Part shown: piece after piece, positions 63,746-64,000 of the stretch
Layout: every line of letters begins with the position of its first letter
Numbering within the stretch: position 1 is the stretch's first letter
DNA from: Caballeronia sordidicola
GTDB taxonomy: Bacteria > Pseudomonadota > Gammaproteobacteria > Burkholderiales > Burkholderiaceae
DNA: 64,000 nucleotides
Direction: 5' to 3'
NCBI RefSeq assembly: GCF_000729995.1
Contig: NZ_JNFG01000017.1
Location: forward strand, 62,001-126,000
Program-made: the position numbers and the translations under genes
The notes under the pieces: generated by a model
Databases searched by the model: none
What the model saw: only the letters and a program-made list of their open reading frames with translations
Told to the model about the DNA's origin: nothing

Positions 63746-64000
63746 ATGTTGAAAATTGACGGCCCGCGCCTGTGGGCAAGCCTGATGGCCATGGCGAAAA
63801 TCGGCGCAACGCCCAAGGGCGGTGTACGTCGCCTCGCGTTGACGGAGGAGGACCGGCGAGGGCGCGAGTTGTTCGCCACGTGGTGCCGTGAAGCGGGAAT
63901 GACGGTGCGTACCGATGAAGTCGGCAACTTGTTCGCGCGTCGCGAAGGCTCGAATGCGAATGCGAAGCCCGTGTTGATCGGCAGTCATCTGGATACGCAG
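63746..64000 (+). CDS. M20-family amidase/carbamoylase, N-terminal part
   Basis: The first 85 codons of a gene cut by the window edge. They read MLKIDGPRLWASLMAMAKIG and continue with KGGVRRLALTEEDRRGRELF, DEVGNLFARREG and GSHLDTQ, where His is a metal ligand. This is the start of Zn-dependent hydantoinase/carbamoylase/allantoate amidohydrolase enzymes (AtzC/AmaB/AllC type), which remove carbamoyl groups from N-carbamoyl compounds. It is co-directional with the transporter, 20 bp after it. The rest lies outside the window. Confidence 0.88.
   Translation, partial: MLKIDGPRLWASLMAMAKIGATPKGGVRRLALTEEDRRGRELFATWCREAGMTVRTDEVGNLFARREGSNANAKPVLIGSHLDTQ

Overview
The window is GC-rich chromosomal DNA from a beta-proteobacterium, almost certainly a Burkholderiaceae of the Paraburkholderia/Caballeronia/Burkholderia group. 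The evidence is gene content and order: recA-recX-DUF2889-sucC-sucD-terC-pilin-pglL, ilvE-zinc finger-waaF, and pgk-pyk-purC-purE-purK-sua5, together with protein sequences typical of that family. Most of the window is core metabolism. Two accessory insertions stand out: a type I restriction-modification operon at 19.7-25.4 kb and a lone ATPase gene at 56.5-58.0 kb.

Layout. 0.2-1.4 kb: ribB behind an FMN riboswitch. 1.4-6.0 kb: an XRE-cupin regulator, glpD with a GlpR-type operator, a small lipoprotein, a small conserved ORF and glpR. 6.7-10.8 kb: a di-iron ferritin-like protein, a small PNPOx-like protein, the RNA helicase RhlE and a hemolysin III protein. 11.1-14.9 kb: two periplasmic cytochromes c, a CopD-like membrane protein and a small membrane protein. 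15.2-19.3 kb: galactonate dehydratase with a divergent GntR regulator, a DedA-rhodanese fusion and an alpha/beta hydrolase. 19.5-26.0 kb: a gene stub, the hsdR-hsdS-hsdM operon and a tRNA(CAT) whose 3' end faces the insertion. 26.1-30.4 kb: an MFS transporter and a two-component system. 30.5-34.3 kb: LexA-boxed recA, a hugely extended recX and a DUF2889 gene. 34.5-40.4 kb: sucCD, a TerC protein, a pilin and its probable PglL glycosyltransferase. 40.5-46.6 kb, all minus strand: moaC, a hypothetical, a YheT hydrolase, a SnoaL-like protein, waaF, a zinc-finger protein and ilvE. 47.2-48.4 kb: azlCD. 48.8-56.3 kb: pgk, pyk, purC, purE, purK and sua5, with fba missing from its usual place between pyk and purC. 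56.5-61.2 kb: an ATPase with a C-terminal nuclease-like domain, an SGNH esterase and PBP4 (dacB). 61.3-64.0 kb: a LysR regulator divergent from an MFS transporter and the start of an M20 amidase.

Functional links. GlpR probably represses glpD through the operator at 3963-3982. The divergent GntR regulator probably controls dgoD through the palindrome at 16413-16424. RecX modulates RecA under SOS control. PglL probably O-glycosylates the pilin encoded just upstream. LysR, MFS and amidase look like one inducible module for an N-carbamoyl or amide substrate.

Most unusual items: the roughly 395-residue repetitive extension of RecX; the ATPase gene with a perfect inverted repeat at its start codon and a Ser in place of the usual nuclease acidic residue; a possible structured attenuator before purC where fba is missing; an hsd operon in R-S-M order at a tRNA 3' end with no integrase; and a strong terminator placed directly against the pilin ribosome binding site. 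No wholly new multi-gene system is evident.
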